A DNA stretch of 64,000 bases from Drechslerella dactyloides (Eukaryota; Ascomycota; Orbiliomycetes; Orbiliales; Orbiliaceae): contig JAGTWJ010000003.1 of the NCBI GenBank assembly GCA_020064725.1, positions 2,294,001 through 2,358,000 on the forward strand, in the 5' to 3' direction. Positions within the stretch are counted from its first letter, which is position 1, and each line of letters opens with the position of its first letter. The notes beneath the pieces were generated by a model. The model ran no database searches. It was not told where the DNA came from and saw nothing but the letters and a program-made list of their open reading frames with translations. This document shows positions 32,766-44,539 of the stretch, in pieces. Made by a program: the position numbers and the translations under genes.

Positions 32766-35700
32766 ATGGCGAAAGACTCGAAAAAGAAGGCGGCGAAGGC
32801 CCCTTCAAGTGCCCCGGCACCAACTCTGGAACTTCCAGACTCCAATTTCCTCAGCAAGCTCACACAGCGCATCGAAGCCGGCGTGCGAGAATCCAAGACA
32901 CCATCCCACTCAAAGAAGACCTCGAAGGAGCAACCCTCAAAAACCAGCTCCAAAACTGCCCATCCTCCACCAAAGCCGCATGGCGCAAAAGTCCAGATCA
33001 ACGGCAAGGCGGATCATTCAGCCCAACTGAACGATGACAAGCGGGGGAAGAAGCGCGACAGGAGCGGATCGATCATCGAGAGCAAGTCCCCAGCGGCCGC
33101 GCCGCCAGCAAAGAAGACTCACATACGATTTGACAACGACGACAGCTCCAAAGCCACAGTGACCAAACCCAAGTCTGCCAAGAAGGGCGGCGACGCCGCC
33201 CAACCCGACGGAGACGGCAACGGTCACCCAAAGACAACGAAGGACGCCCTTCTGCAGGAGATCATCGCGCTGGGCGGGACTGAGGAAGACCTGGAGCTTG
33301 TTGAAGGACTCGATACCGATTCAGACCAAGAGGAGACGGTGGTGAAAGAGACGGGGAAGGTCAAGAATGCAAATCGCAAGGATATCGAGGCTTTCATGAA
33401 GGAGATTGGTCTGACTGGCGCAAATTTCGAGGATGCCAGGACCGCTGATGATGCGGAGGAGGCAGAAGACGAGGGCGACGGGTGGACAGATGAGGATGGT
33501 GCTGAAGATGACGGTGAAGACGAGGAAGAAGAAGACAGCGAGGAGGAAGGGGATAGCGAGGATACCGATAGCCCTGCTCCTCTCCCTGTCGCTCCAACCC
33601 CTACAGCACAGCTTACGAAACTACCAACTAAAGGTTCTCTGACGCTAGACCCGCAGCAAGACTGGCACAACATCATCTTACCGGGGCTACCATCCTCATC
33701 CGAGACCCTTACACCCCCCGCGATTTCATCTCTACATACTCGTGGGAAAGATCTGCTGGCCGCTGAGAATGGCGCCTACATGTCCCACAATCTGTCCAAG
33801 GACAGCAACCTGAAATTCCTGTCGGAGATCATGAAGTCAGGTACCGTGGAGGACAAGATTTCCGCCCTCACAATCGTCTGCACGGACTCGCCGCTACATA
33901 CGTATAAAACCCTCGAATCGCTGCTGAACCTCGCCAAGAAGAAATCGCGGAACCAGACGATTGCATCGTTGACCGCCATCAAAGACTTGTTCGCCAACGG
34001 TACGGTACTACCAAGCGACAGAAAGCTGCTGCCCTTTGGGAAACAGCCGCTGGCTCAGCTCCTCGCTTACGAGAAAGCGAATGGCGCGAGTCAAATATTC
34101 AAAGCCTACCTCCTGTTATGGAGCTTCGAGGATTGGCTGAAGGACTTCTACTTTGAGGTCCTCAAGACGTTGGAAATCGTCGCGAACGACGAGGGCGTTA
34201 CGTGGGTGCGGCAGAAGGCGGTAGAAATGGTCTTCGAGCTGCTGAAGCAGAAGCCAGAGGGCGAAGTCAATCTCATGAGGCTGCTCGTGAACAAGTTGGG
34301 AGATCCGGATCGGAAAGTTGCGTCGAAGACTTCGCATTTGCTGCTACAGTTGATGGTGGCGCACCCCGCGATGAAATCAACAATCATATCCTCCATCGAA
34401 TCGGACGCTCTGCTGAAATCGAGCAAGAACGCTCATGCGAAATACTACTCCATTATCACCCTCAACCAGACAATCCTGACTCGAGCGGACGACCATGTTG
34501 CCAATCAGCTGCTGAACATCTACTTTGCCTTGTTCGCCGACATTCTAGGGCAGACGAAGGCGCCACCGCCAAAGCAGGTCAAGCCTGCCGATGGAAAACT
34601 GTCAAAGAAGGCGAAGAAAAGGCTAGATCAGGATAAGAAAGACGCCGCACTGGATGAAGAGCATAACTCCAAGCTGATCTCGGGGGTGCTCACTGGCGTC
34701 AACCGCGCGTTTCCCTTCGCCTCGATTGATGACGATGTATTTAACAAGCATCTTGACACGCTATTCCGGATAACACACGGCTCGAATTTCAACACGAGCT
34801 TGCAGGCGCTGACTCTGATCTTCCAAGTGTCAAGCAGTAAGCAAATGGTGTCCGACAGGTTCTACCGCTCGCTCTACGAGTCGCTGCTAGACCCGCGGCT
34901 ATCGACCAGCTCCAAGCAGGCGATGTACCTCAACTTGCTCTTCCGGGCACTCAAGTCCGACCATAGACTCGCCCGCGTGCAGGCGTTCGTCAAGCGCATT
35001 GTGCAAACGGCAGCGATGCACCAGCCGCCGTTCATATGCGGTGTGCTGTATCTCCTTCGCGAGCTGGAGGGGACCTTCCCAACTTTGAAGAACGTGTTGG
35101 ATAAGCCGCTCGAAGACGACAGCGACGAAGAGGTCTTCCGGGACGTAGATGACGGTGAGGGCGGTAATAGCCGCGACTCCGCCGCAACCTCGAATGCCCA
35201 AACGGAGGCGACGCCAGCAAAGAAATCGCATGAATACGACGGAAGAAAACGAGATCCGCTCTTCGCCAATGCAGACAGAAGCTCCCTATGGGAACTGGTA
35301 CGTTGTCGCTCGCCACGTTTTACATAAGGCACACTCACTGATCTGTATTCTAGATACCTTTCCTGTCACACTTTCATCCCACCATCGCACTGTACGCGAA
35401 TAGTCTTCACGGAAACACGCCCATGCCGTCCAAGCCCGATCTATCGCTGCACACGCTCACCCACTTCCTCGACCGCTTCGTCTACCGCAATGCCAAGACC
35501 GCAGCGACGAACAAAGGCTCGAGCATCATGCAGCCGCTGGCCGGCGGCGATACTCGCGGCATACTTCTGAACACCAAGGCTGCCGGCCGCGGGCTGGTAC
35601 CCGTCAACTCCGAGGCGTTCTCCAACATGAAGGAGGAAGACGTCAAGGAGGATGAGGTCTTCTTCCACAAGTTCTTCACCATGCGGAAGCAGGGCGATGC

Positions 35701-36253
35701 CAGCCGGACGAAGCAGGACAAGAAGAAGAAGAATCAGGACGGAGATGAAGAAGGAAGTGAGTTCGACGACGATGAAGTTTGGGGTGCGATGGTGGAGAGT
35801 AGGCCGGACCTTGATGCCGACATCGACGACGATGGCGACGTGGATATGGACGACTTTGACAACGACGGCATGGATGAGGATATGAGTGATCTCGGCAGTG
35901 ACGAGGAGTCCATAGAAGGACCCGCGCTTACCACCGACGCGCTCGGAGAACTGGACGACGAAGATATGGATGAGGATGGCGAGGAAGATGATGGAAGCGA
36001 CGGGGACGAGTTTGATGGCTTCGGGCTCGATGATTCCGATGCAGAGGCAGGAATCGGCAGCGAAGACGAGATACCATCCGACGTTGACGCAAAGATACCC
36101 AAGGCACCCGCTACGAAGAGCGGAAAGTCCGCTGCTGCTGATGCGAGGGAGGAGGCTAAGGAGCGGCGAAACAAGTTGAAGAATCTTCCGGTGTTCGCAT
36201 CGGCGGACGATTATGCCGCACTGTTAGCCGATGAGGACGACGAGGATTTGTAA
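32766..36253 (+). CDS. MAK21: Ribosome biogenesis factor Noc1/Mak21 (CBF/Mak21 domain)
   Basis: Two exons, 32766-35297 and 35354-36253 (GTACGT...TAG, phase 0), giving 1143 aa. Noc1 pairs with Noc2 in nucleolar pre-60S particles and is needed for 27S rRNA processing and export. The Lys/Ser-rich start (1-150) is followed by acidic runs (about 235-285). An alpha-helical repeat region (about 330-640) contains LLPFGKQPLAQLLAYEKANG and FYFEVLKTLE. The CBF/Mak21 domain (about 645-930) has FPFASIDDDVFNKHLDTLFRI-like sequence, SLYESLLDP and QAMYLNLLFRALKSDHR. The second exon begins IPFLSHFHPTIALYA and ends in a long acidic tail followed by NLPVFASADDYA. It is somewhat longer than yeast Mak21 (1025 aa), mainly through the acidic stretches. 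Confidence 0.95.
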
Positions 36254-36474
36254 GATATGTATTGAGATACTCAGTTAAGAGTGTATATATTATTGCTTAG
36301 CTAGTATATATCGATGACAGCGTCAAACGATGGGATTCATTGCAAGGACAGCATTCAAATAAGTGTCAGGCCCACTGGCTCGCATGCATACTTGTAACTG
36401 AGTATATACGACGCGATTGTCGCGATTCTATCTACATATCACGCTCTGAGATCACTGTCATTGCCGGTCTCCGA

Positions 36475-38007
36475 TTAATTTTCCTCAGATAGCCACCAGT
36501 CCCATTCATGACGATCTTCATCCATCGCAGCGACGACATCATCAGCCCACTCATCATCCGGTCTCGGCGGTTCGTACCGGTACGGCCTCTTCAAATCCGA
36601 GCGGGGACGCCACCGCTCGCGCAGCAACTTTTCCACTGCCGCCTCCAACCCCTCACTAGTAAGCTGCGGCTCCTGCCGGCAAACCCTCTCCAACAGCAGT
36701 CGGCGGTCGACGGCCCGATTTATATCGCAGATCGTGCCATGTAGGCCGTTGAACGTCTCTCTCTCGTAACTGAACACCCTAAGACTCGCAGCGTTATCTC
36801 GTATGGTGGTGAAGACAGTATTATAGCTGATATGACCAGGATTAAAAGGTGGGCCGTCGCAGATTGTAATGTCCTCGATGGCCAGCGCTGTGAGCTGCGG
36901 TGCGTGGATGCGTAGAAAATCTACGAACGACCAGAAAGACCGGATGTAGACTCGGCCGAAGTAGAGAAGACGCAGATTTGGGAAGTTCAGCGTCGAGTCG
37001 AGAGTTAGATGTAGCTTATCTCTACTGTCCCTCCTTTTCAACCGCCTCGGGTTAAACACTAGCTCGCGCAGCCGGCTATCACTACCAGACATGGCGTGGA
37101 GCAAGCCGTCAACCTCTCGGGGATCGTGCGACCGCCACACGTAGATGTTGAGCCGCGTCACCAGCTTTCCGATATTCGGCATGATGGTCTCAAAGCCTGC
37201 GCCGAGGCGACCGGGGACGGTGAGGACGAGGTCGCCGGTGTAGCTTGCAGGGGAAGGTAACCGTAGCTCCTCAAACAAATTCGTTGGTCTAATTCCGAGA
37301 GTTCGTAAAAAAGAGAGATCGTGAGACAGTCCCTCATATGGGTCCGCACAGATTTGTATCCGGCAAAGTTTACCATGGGCAGTCTCGTCGATAACACGGC
37401 TGAGCAGCGCGATGTGCTTCGCCTGCCGCTGTTGCTGTCGCATGATCACGATTCGCGCACATCCTCTGCGAGTCTTATTAGCTTTACGATCCTGGCACCA
37501 GAGATACCATTCAGTATTATAATTATAATTAAAGCCGTCGGGCGTCCACCTAAACATGCCCTCCACCCAAAGACCCGGCAGAGGGTGAAACCGCAGGGAG
37601 ATCGTGTGAAAGTGTGTATGGTATCCGTGGGCAACTAAGGCTCGAAGCTTCTGGAGGGAGGTGGAGTCGCGCTCGTAACCACCAAGGAAGACTTTGCGGG
37701 TGGCTGTGTCTGTGTCTGTGAATGTGGTAAAGATGAAGGAGGTTGCGACATTGCAGAGCCGATGGCAGGTCAGATGGATGGCTTTGAGAGTCTTCTTATC
37801 CGATGTGGGGATGACGGTGAGGATATGAAGGAGAAGTTCGTCCGGGAGGACGAGAATGGACGACGGCGGTGGCGTTGCGTTGAGTGTGTGATATTTTGCT
37901 TCCGCGGCCAGCACTAGGTCAGGCTCCAGCTGTCTCGTACGCGTACGTATACGCCAGCCCTTCGTAAACCAGCGTTTCCAAAATCGCATCTTTTGAGGGG
38001 GGTCCAT
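36475..38007 (-). CDS. F-box protein, 510 aa
   Basis: Single exon. An F-box-like motif occupies about residues 50-90 (LVLPDELLLHILTVIP...HLTCHRLCNVATSFIFTTF), the Skp1-binding element of SCF ubiquitin ligases. The rest shows weakly periodic leucine-rich segments (LRELVFNPRRL, LRLLYFGRVYIRSF, LTALAIEDITIC), as in the divergent leucine-rich repeats of many fungal F-box proteins. An acidic, Trp-rich C-terminus ends EWDWWLSEEN. It is convergent with MAK21 (221 nt between stops). Its substrate is unknown. It is unrelated in sequence to the other two F-box genes here, beyond the F-box itself. Confidence 0.78.
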   Translation of the reverse strand: MDPPQKMRFWKRWFTKGWRIRTRTRQLEPDLVLAAEAKYHTLNATPPPSSILVLPDELLLHILTVIPTSDKKTLKAIHLTCHRLCNVATSFIFTTFTDTDTATRKVFLGGYERDSTSLQKLRALVAHGYHTHFHTISLRFHPLPGLWVEGMFRWTPDGFNYNYNTEWYLWCQDRKANKTRRGCARIVIMRQQQRQAKHIALLSRVIDETAHGKLCRIQICADPYEGLSHDLSFLRTLGIRPTNLFEELRLPSPASYTGDLVLTVPGRLGAGFETIMPNIGKLVTRLNIYVWRSHDPREVDGLLHAMSGSDSRLRELVFNPRRLKRRDSRDKLHLTLDSTLNFPNLRLLYFGRVYIRSFWSFVDFLRIHAPQLTALAIEDITICDGPPFNPGHISYNTVFTTIRDNAASLRVFSYERETFNGLHGTICDINRAVDRRLLLERVCRQEPQLTSEGLEAAVEKLLRERWRPRSDLKRPYRYEPPRPDDEWADDVVAAMDEDRHEWDWWLSEEN

Positions 38008-38781
38008 TGTAGAGATAGGATTGAAGATGTAGAGCTTCTGGTGCCTGCCGTCTGCCGAAATATTTCACTTTGTCGAATCCAGTAGATCCAGACATGTCGA
38101 CATGCTACACCCTTTAAATGCGTAAGGGTACCAAGTTATATACCTAGGTAAGTATATAGCTATATAGGCGTATTGAGAAAGTTCAAACATATGGGACTAC
38201 CACGAAAAGGGCGCAAAAACGCTTTAAAAAAGTGTAAAAGAAGGGTATTTCCGAAGCTTAACTTTACAAGATTCTACGAACAGCCAGCCCAACAGAGACA
38301 GCAGCAGCCCTACCACCACCCTGGAGGCACTAACTCAAGAGCCGCCTAAGTATAGCCTAGATTTATTGCTTGTCATGCCTCGTACATATAATTATTCCCT
38401 AATCAAAATATCTAGAATTGTTGAGACTCTATAGATCTATAGCTCCGTTCTTACGAGGTAGCTGGATTCACGGCATGTATGCCAAATTACCTCAAAAATT
38501 CTGTAATCACAAAAGTCTAATACACATGCAGTTCCCTTATACCATCGTAGCTTGATGATCTGGTTGACGCAGTGATCATGTATCGTTAACATCTACAGGC
38601 AGATTGCAATCACGTTACCAAGCGTTCGAATTTGCAAGGAGAATTGAGGACACAAGTACTCGATTACAAGTCTAGCACCAACTTGAATTCCTATACTTTT
38701 AGTACACTCTACACTTTTTTCCCAAATCCCTCTCGCGGGCCGCCGTCGCCAGCGTCCATCGCACGTAGAAATTTACACTAT
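38008..38781. other. AT-rich intergenic region
   Basis: Between the F-box gene start (-) and the P5C dehydrogenase stop (-). AT-rich, with short TATA-like runs near 38140-38170. No open frame of note. Confidence 0.5.
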
Positions 38782-40701
38782 TTACACAGCATTGCTCGCA
38801 TACGTAACCACGGGCGTGCTATCAAACTCCTCCTTCAAGCTCCTCACATTCACGAACCGCAGCAGCAAATTCAAGCTGCCAGCCTTATCGTTCGTCCCGC
38901 TCGCCCTGCCGCCACCGAACGGCTGCTGTCCCACAACGGCACCGGTGCACTTGCAGTTCACGTAAAAGTTGCCGGCAGAATCCCGCAGCTTCTCCTCGGC
39001 GTATCGCACAACCTCGCGGTCCTGCGCGAAGATCGAGCCCGTGAGCGCGTATCCGCCGCCCGTCGTGTCGACGGCCTTAAGCACGCTTTCGAATTCGGCG
39101 TCCTTATACACGTAGACGGTCAGGACGGGGCCAAACAGCTCGCGGTTAAAGAGCTCGTGGGTCGGGTCGTCGGTCTGGTAGATGGTCGGATGGATGAAGA
39201 AGCCTTCCGAGTCGTCGTATTTGCCACCCACGACGAGGGTGAGGTTGCTCTTGGGGTCCTTTGCATCGTCGATGACCTTCTTGAGCTTGTCGAAGGAGGC
39301 GCGGTGGATGACGGGGCCGACGAAGGTTTGGAAGTTTTCCGAGGCGCCGACGGTTAGGGCTTCGGTTTCGGCGACGAGCTGCTTCTTGAACTCTGGCCAG
39401 ATGGATTCGGCGACGTAGAGGCGGCTTAGTGCGCTGCATTTCTGCCCGCTGTACTCGAAGGCGCCGCGGACGGAGTGGATGACGGCGTTGTGGACGTCAG
39501 CGGACTGGTGGATGACGTGGAAGTTTTTCCCGCCGGTCTCGCCGACAATGCGCGGGTAGGAGCGGTAGGTGCCGTCGGCGACGCCCTTGGCGATGCGGCC
39601 GTACAGATGGCGGAAGACGGCGGTGGAGCCGGTGAAGTGCAGGGCGGTGAAGTCCTTGTGGGACAGTACGGTGTCAGTGATGGCCTCGGCGTCGCCGGGG
39701 ACGAACTGGATCACGTTGGGGGGCAGGCCGGCTTCGAGGAGGATGTTGTATAGGAGGTAGTTGGAGTAGACGGCGGCGGGGGAGGGCTTCCAGACGACGA
39801 CGTTGCCGAGCAGGGCGGGTGCGCAGGGCAGGTTGGCGGCGATGGCGGTGAAGTTGAAGGGGGTGACGGCGTATACGAAACCCTCAAGTGGGCGGTACTC
39901 GACGCGGCTATAAAAATAAACTTAGCATGCTCTCATACACGTGTATGTGTAATAGACGATTTGGAAAAGGATATCAATATGAAGATGAATATGGGAGCGC
40001 CTACTTCCATACGCCAGGCGAGTTGAAGGCTGGCTGCTGGGCGTACAGCTGCTCAGCGTACGCGCAGTTGAACTTGAGAAAGTCGACGGCCTCAGCGGCA
40101 GCATCGATCTCGGCCTGCCAGGCGTTCTTGCCCTGGCCGAGCATCGTGGCCGCGAGCATGTCGTAGCGGTACTTGCCACCGATCAGGTTGGCGGCCTTGA
40201 GGAAGATGGCAGCGCGGTCCGCGAACGGCAGTGTAGACCAAGCCTCGCGGGCAGCCAGGGCGGCGGCAATGGCATCGTCGACGTGCGTCTTGGAGGCCTG
40301 GGAGCAGGTGGCCAGCTTGGTGCCATGATGCGAGGGCATCGGCTGGGGGACCTTGTCATCGGTCGTGATCTGGAGCGGGATATTAGCAATGGTCCTATGA
40401 GAATGTAATGAAGCAGATGGAATTCTCTAGATTATGGATTGAGCTTACCGTCTTCCCACCGATGACGAGGGGGATGTCGATGGTGCCCTTGCTCTTCAGC
40501 AGGTCGAGGGCCTCCTGCAGCTTCTGGCGCTCGGCCGTCCCCTTTGCGAAATGTTGCTGTTGGATTATTCAATTAGCCCCGAAACATACAACAATGCATT
40601 TTATATATCTCCCCGCACGAAGCTCGAAGGAAACGATGTCAAGTACTCACGTTCGGCTCATTGGCGAGGGCCGGCAGGCGGAAGGTCGCGAGAGTAGACA
40701 T
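38782..40701 (-). CDS. PUT2: Delta-1-pyrroline-5-carboxylate dehydrogenase, mitochondrial
   Basis: Four exons: 40651-40701, 40449-40556, 40005-40369 and 38782-39907, giving 549 aa. It oxidises P5C/glutamate semialdehyde to glutamate with NAD+, the second step of proline use (prnC in Aspergillus, PUT2 in yeast). It belongs to the aldehyde dehydrogenase superfamily. GETGGKN holds the general base at about E298, and SGQKCSA holds the catalytic cysteine at about C332, at the standard 34-residue spacing. EYRPLEGFVYAVTPFNFTAI and QQPFGGGRASGTNDKAG are family-specific. The third intron uses a GTAGGC donor, chosen because it restores GVWNRVEYRPLEG. Regulation by a proline activator is likely from known relatives but not visible here. 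Confidence 0.95.
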
Positions 40702-41149
40702 TCTGGACGTGTACGAAGATGAAAACGGTGTTCTGACGATGGGATGAAGTCGAGCCCCGCGATGCAGACTGGCTTTAATATTGAACTGGGCAGCTCGGCA
40801 GACGGCGACGGCCAGGCGCGATGACATCGAGATCAAAAGCAACCAATCGAAGACAATCGAATCGAATCGGTCGAGATGGCGTGTTCGTCCTAGCGAATCG
40901 AACCGTTTCCTCTTCGCACTCGAAAATAAAAACGTCCGTCATTTATACTTTGGCCGCACCGCTTGACGAGCCGTCGATATGCGCAGGCCCGGCCAATCAG
41001 AACTCTGCCCGCACGGCCATCGACGACCCCGCCGGCATCGCGAGCCAGCCGAGCTCCTTCCATTAGCACTCTCGTACCTAACCATTACTTAAGTCCACGA
41101 CCCCGGTCCCGCCAGCCGGAGCGGAACCGAATTCGCTTCGACGGGGAAT
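40702..41149. promoter_or_regulatory. Divergent intergenic region PUT2 / F-box-like gene
   Basis: 448 nt between divergent starts. A loosely repeated TCGAAT-type run occurs at 40845-40915 (several AATCGA units). No gene seen. Confidence 0.45.
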
Positions 41150-42095
41150 TTGCGACAATTGCAATCCCCGTATGTCTACGAGCTCGAGATGGCGGATGTT
41201 ATCGCCGTCGACGCCCCGCCGAGGCTCCCGCTCGACCTCCAGCTGCTCGTCCTCGACGCGGCCGACGCGGCCGACCAACAGACTCTCGCCGCCGTCTGCC
41301 GGACTTGGCGCTCCTTCCTGGTGCAGTCCGCCGCCGCTCGAGCGAAGCGGTATCTAGTTGCCGCCATTGACCACTACGACCTCTCGTCACACGTGAGCGA
41401 CAGCCGCTGGATGCCCGCCAGCGTCGCTGAAAGGGACCGACCGTTCCCCAAGACACTCTGGGTGCATCGGCAGGCCACCCGCCATGTGCAGCTGTTCAGT
41501 TTTCAAATCCAGCCGTGGCAGCGGCGCGACGACGGGTCCGTGTACCATATGGTCGTCTGCACCGGTGACGAGAAGCCGTTCACGCCCTTCGCGGACGACC
41601 CGCTGTTTCTCGTCGATCCTGCGACTGAGGAAACGCCGGCCCACGCGCCGAGGGTGCCCACAATCTTCATGAACGCTGCTAAATGGCGGTACAGGACGTC
41701 CGACAAGCTTGTCGAGGGGAATTACACCCTCTGGCGGCAGCCGAAGCGCAGCCCTTTCGACCGTCCGACCGTCGGCGCGCACCTCGCACCAGATACCACA
41801 AATCCTGCGGGGCATCCTCGAGCCGGACAAGCTGAAGCCGCACGTCGTCGAAGGCGTCGAGTTCGGTATTACGACGTTCCTCAAGCTGTCCGAGAAGGAT
41901 ACGGCGGCGGCGATGCCTGATGAGGAGAGCGAGGAAGGGCGGCTGGATGTTATGTTTTCAAATACGATGCTGTATAATGATGTGTATGAAGTTTCGGCGG
42001 AGGGGCCTGTGACCCGGGCTGACAGGCAATATGTTGTGAAAGGGGACAGGCATCTGACTTGCGATTGCACGCTGTGCTTTTTGTGGGCCTTGTAG
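41150..42095 (+). CDS. F-box-like protein, needs a short intron or contains a frameshift
   Basis: The N-terminal frame and the C-terminal frame (to 42095) differ by one base. A 52-nt intron, 41689-41740 (GTACAG donor, CAG acceptor), would join them and give 297 aa; otherwise a +1 shift around 41740-41790 must be real or a sequencing error. An F-box-like segment (about 25-60; LPLDLQLLVLDAADAADQQTLAAVCRTWRSFL) suggests an SCF adaptor. The middle (LFSFQIQPW, FLVDPATEE) and the C-terminal part (RGILEPDKLKPHVVEGVEFGITTF) look coding but belong to no family I know. It could start at 41150 or at 41189, where the ATG context is better. Divergent from PUT2. Confidence 0.55.
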
Positions 42096-42479
42096 ACCCG
42101 ATCTTTTCTGTTGTGACATTAGCATATATATACGTGCTGTCCTTGTGAATTGCGGACGGATAATTTGGGAAGGATGTAGGATTTCTATACATCTCTAGCT
42201 GTATATTCACCAATCCACGTATCAATACGAACAAGATTATATAATGCAGGTGGGGATGCAATGTCGCAATAGATTCTCCGAGTATCGGTGCTACATTCAG
42301 CCTAAACGAGGTTCTTTATATTCGAGCTCCAAATGCAACAGACTCCCACCAACTGAACTTAACTAACTCTACGCATCGTCTGTGATCGATTGTCCCACTC
42401 ACGATCTCACCTCGATATACCTGCCGGCGCCTAATCCTCTAACTGCATCGATTTCTCTGTTTTCTAAAATTTACTCATC
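42096..42479. other. Short intergenic region before the aldo-keto reductase
   Basis: 384 nt with the 3' end of the F-box-like gene and a C/T-rich leader (about 42390-42470) ahead of the reductase ATG. Nothing else seen. Confidence 0.5.
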
Positions 42480-43379
42480 ATGTCGGAAGCGGAGAGCCTA
42501 CCCCTCACCCACGCCCCGCCGCACCGCATCCCCCGCCTCGGCCTCGGCGTCTTCGAAAACCCGCAACCGCAGTCCGCTGTCCTCGCCGCCCTGGCTGCAG
42601 GCTACCGCCACCTGGACACCGCGCAAGTCTACCGCAACGAAGCCGGGACCGGCGCCGCGGTCGCCTCCTTCCTATCTGCCAACCCGTCCGTCTCGCGCTC
42701 GGACATCTTCATCTGCACCAAGCTCTGGGAGAAGCCTGTCATCGACGGCCAGATCCTCGCTGACCGCGACACCACATTCACCCGCGCTGGCGCCACCGCT
42801 GGGTTCCAACAGTCCCTCGACGCGCTGGGGCCGGCCGTCGGATACATCGATCTGTACCTCCTGCACACGCCGCGTCCGGGGCCGACGGCGCGTCTGCAGG
42901 CGTGGCTAGGCTTGCAGGAGGCAGTAGCAAGCGGGAAGGCCCACGCTATAGGTGTTAGCAACTGGTCAAAGGCGCATATCGAGCAACTTTTGTCCCATCC
43001 AGACGTGACGGTCACGCCAGCCGTAAACCAGATCGAGTTCCACCCGTGGTGCCAGCAGCGAGCGCTGGTGGAGTACTGTCAGAGTAAGGGGATAGTGGTG
43101 GTGGCGTACTCGCCGCTGGCAAGGGCGGCCCGGCTGCAGGATGGAGTCGTGGCAGAGGTGGCGAAGAAGTACGGCAAGACGCCGGCGCAGGTTGTACTGC
43201 GGTGGTGCCTACAGCGCGGGGTGGTGGTGATTCCGAAGAGCAGTCGGGAAGAGCGGATTGTGGAGAACGGCGGGGTGTGGGGGTGGGAGCTGGCGGCGGA
43301 GGACGAGGAGCGGATCACGGCGCTGGACGAGGGGATCGAGGCACGGCAGGGCGAGTGGGATCCCGACGCCTGGGAGTGA
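42480..43379 (+). CDS. Aldo-keto reductase
   Basis: Single exon, 299 aa. An NADPH-dependent oxidoreductase of the AKR barrel fold, acting on carbonyl compounds in the cytosol. The catalytic tetrad is visible: Asp46 and Tyr51 (GYRHLDTAQVY), Lys81 (TKLW) and His129 (LLHTP). GVSNW (about 157-161), NQIEFHPW and the cofactor loop VVIPKSSREERI are present. The active-site His is followed by TPRP rather than the more common WP. The length is normal for the family. The substrate cannot be told from sequence; fungal relatives include glycerol, xylose and keto-ester reductases. No pathway partner lies alongside. Confidence 0.92.
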   Translation: MSEAESLPLTHAPPHRIPRLGLGVFENPQPQSAVLAALAAGYRHLDTAQVYRNEAGTGAAVASFLSANPSVSRSDIFICTKLWEKPVIDGQILADRDTTFTRAGATAGFQQSLDALGPAVGYIDLYLLHTPRPGPTARLQAWLGLQEAVASGKAHAIGVSNWSKAHIEQLLSHPDVTVTPAVNQIEFHPWCQQRALVEYCQSKGIVVVAYSPLARAARLQDGVVAEVAKKYGKTPAQVVLRWCLQRGVVVIPKSSREERIVENGGVWGWELAAEDEERITALDEGIEARQGEWDPDAWE

Positions 43380-44539
43380 TACTTTTATTCTACCTTTATC
43401 CATTCGTTATGTCTTTCATTCTTATCAAAATATACAAGCCAATTCAATGTGCATTTGTCTTTTCCTCGAGACCACTTTAAATGTTGTATCTGTAGATGAA
43501 GCGGAATTCAGTATCTGGCCAAATAGAAATACGCAAGAGCAAATTGCGACTGGCAAAAATGCGTATCGAACGCATCCTCCAATAGTAAGGAACATATCGA
43601 ACTAGTGCATTGGCGTACTTGTGATACGCTATCCATTCCAGCCCTTGCAAGAAGCCTCACTATCGCCATAACTGGATCTAGACCGTGTAGTAGTAGTAGA
43701 AGTAGTGGTGGCGCTGTGTAACGTGGGAGGACCCGGCCCAAAGCGGGAAAAGACGACGCAGCACAAATTAACAGCTGTGTCACCATCCACCAACCTCAAT
43801 CCACAACATCCACGCAGCTTGTTCCTGCCCTTTTCCTTCAGATTCAATTCTCGTGATCGAGTTCAGTCCGCTATACGATTAATTGGAAATGTCATTGGTC
43901 GGGTGCCCGATCCTCGGCTATCGTCCCCGCTGTCGTCCCCCACAACTGCATCCCTGGCAATGGCTAGCCCGCATCCCTGCCTCGCCCCCCGCATGACTAG
44001 CTGCAGCACCAACGGCGACAGCGACGACGACGGCTCCAGTCTGGACGCTATGGATGCATCTTCGGTCTGTTGGCGCTGCGAGAGTGGAGTGCTCGCTGCA
44101 ACGGGCATCTTGGCTGCATGCTCCAGTTTTCAGTCCCGGTTCGACGCTCCTCTAGCCTTCTTTTGGCCGTTGTCCGCAGAATCGAATAACTGGTGCTCTC
44201 TTGTCTCCACCTGCAGTTGCATTTGCCTCCTCCTCCTCTCCTTCCACTTCCTACATTCTCTCTCTTTTTATTTCTTTATTACAGCCCCCTCGATGCTGTC
44301 CTTGGATGGCTTGTCCAATGGTTGCCTGTTCAGCGGCTGTTGGCACATTCCCGATTCGATTGATAGTTGGATCGATTGGAGCATCCCGCTAAATTAAGCT
44401 TAGATACTTCCTTATCTCCCACATATATACACAATTCACCTTCTCCACCATCGCCTGATACTCGGACATCGTACATCTCCATTAACATTCGCGCGCGTGG
44501 TGTCGCCTCGCTGTATCGATCGCATGCGCATGCTTCGCA
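43380..44539. promoter_or_regulatory. Intergenic region and C/T-rich leader of the UBTD-like gene
   Basis: 1.16 kb. A 230-codon frame (43705-44397) crosses it but reads as Ser/Pro/Cys/Leu-rich low-complexity sequence. The T/C tract at 44225-44290 ends in TTACAG, which looks like the end of a leader intron. I treat it as promoter and 5' UTR. Confidence 0.45.

Noticed and set aside
38632..39357. 241-codon plus-strand frame
   Set aside because: Mostly antisense to the last exon of PUT2, which has full family motifs.
36481..43379. Possible metabolic gene cluster (PUT2 plus aldo-keto reductase)
   Set aside because: No backbone enzyme, transporter or regulator accompanies them; they are unrelated neighbours separated by an F-box-like gene.
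43705..44397. 230-codon plus-strand frame upstream of the UBTD-like gene
   Set aside because: Ser/Pro/Cys/Leu-rich, crosses a pyrimidine tract ending in an intron-like TTACAG, no motif; better explained as leader or promoter.
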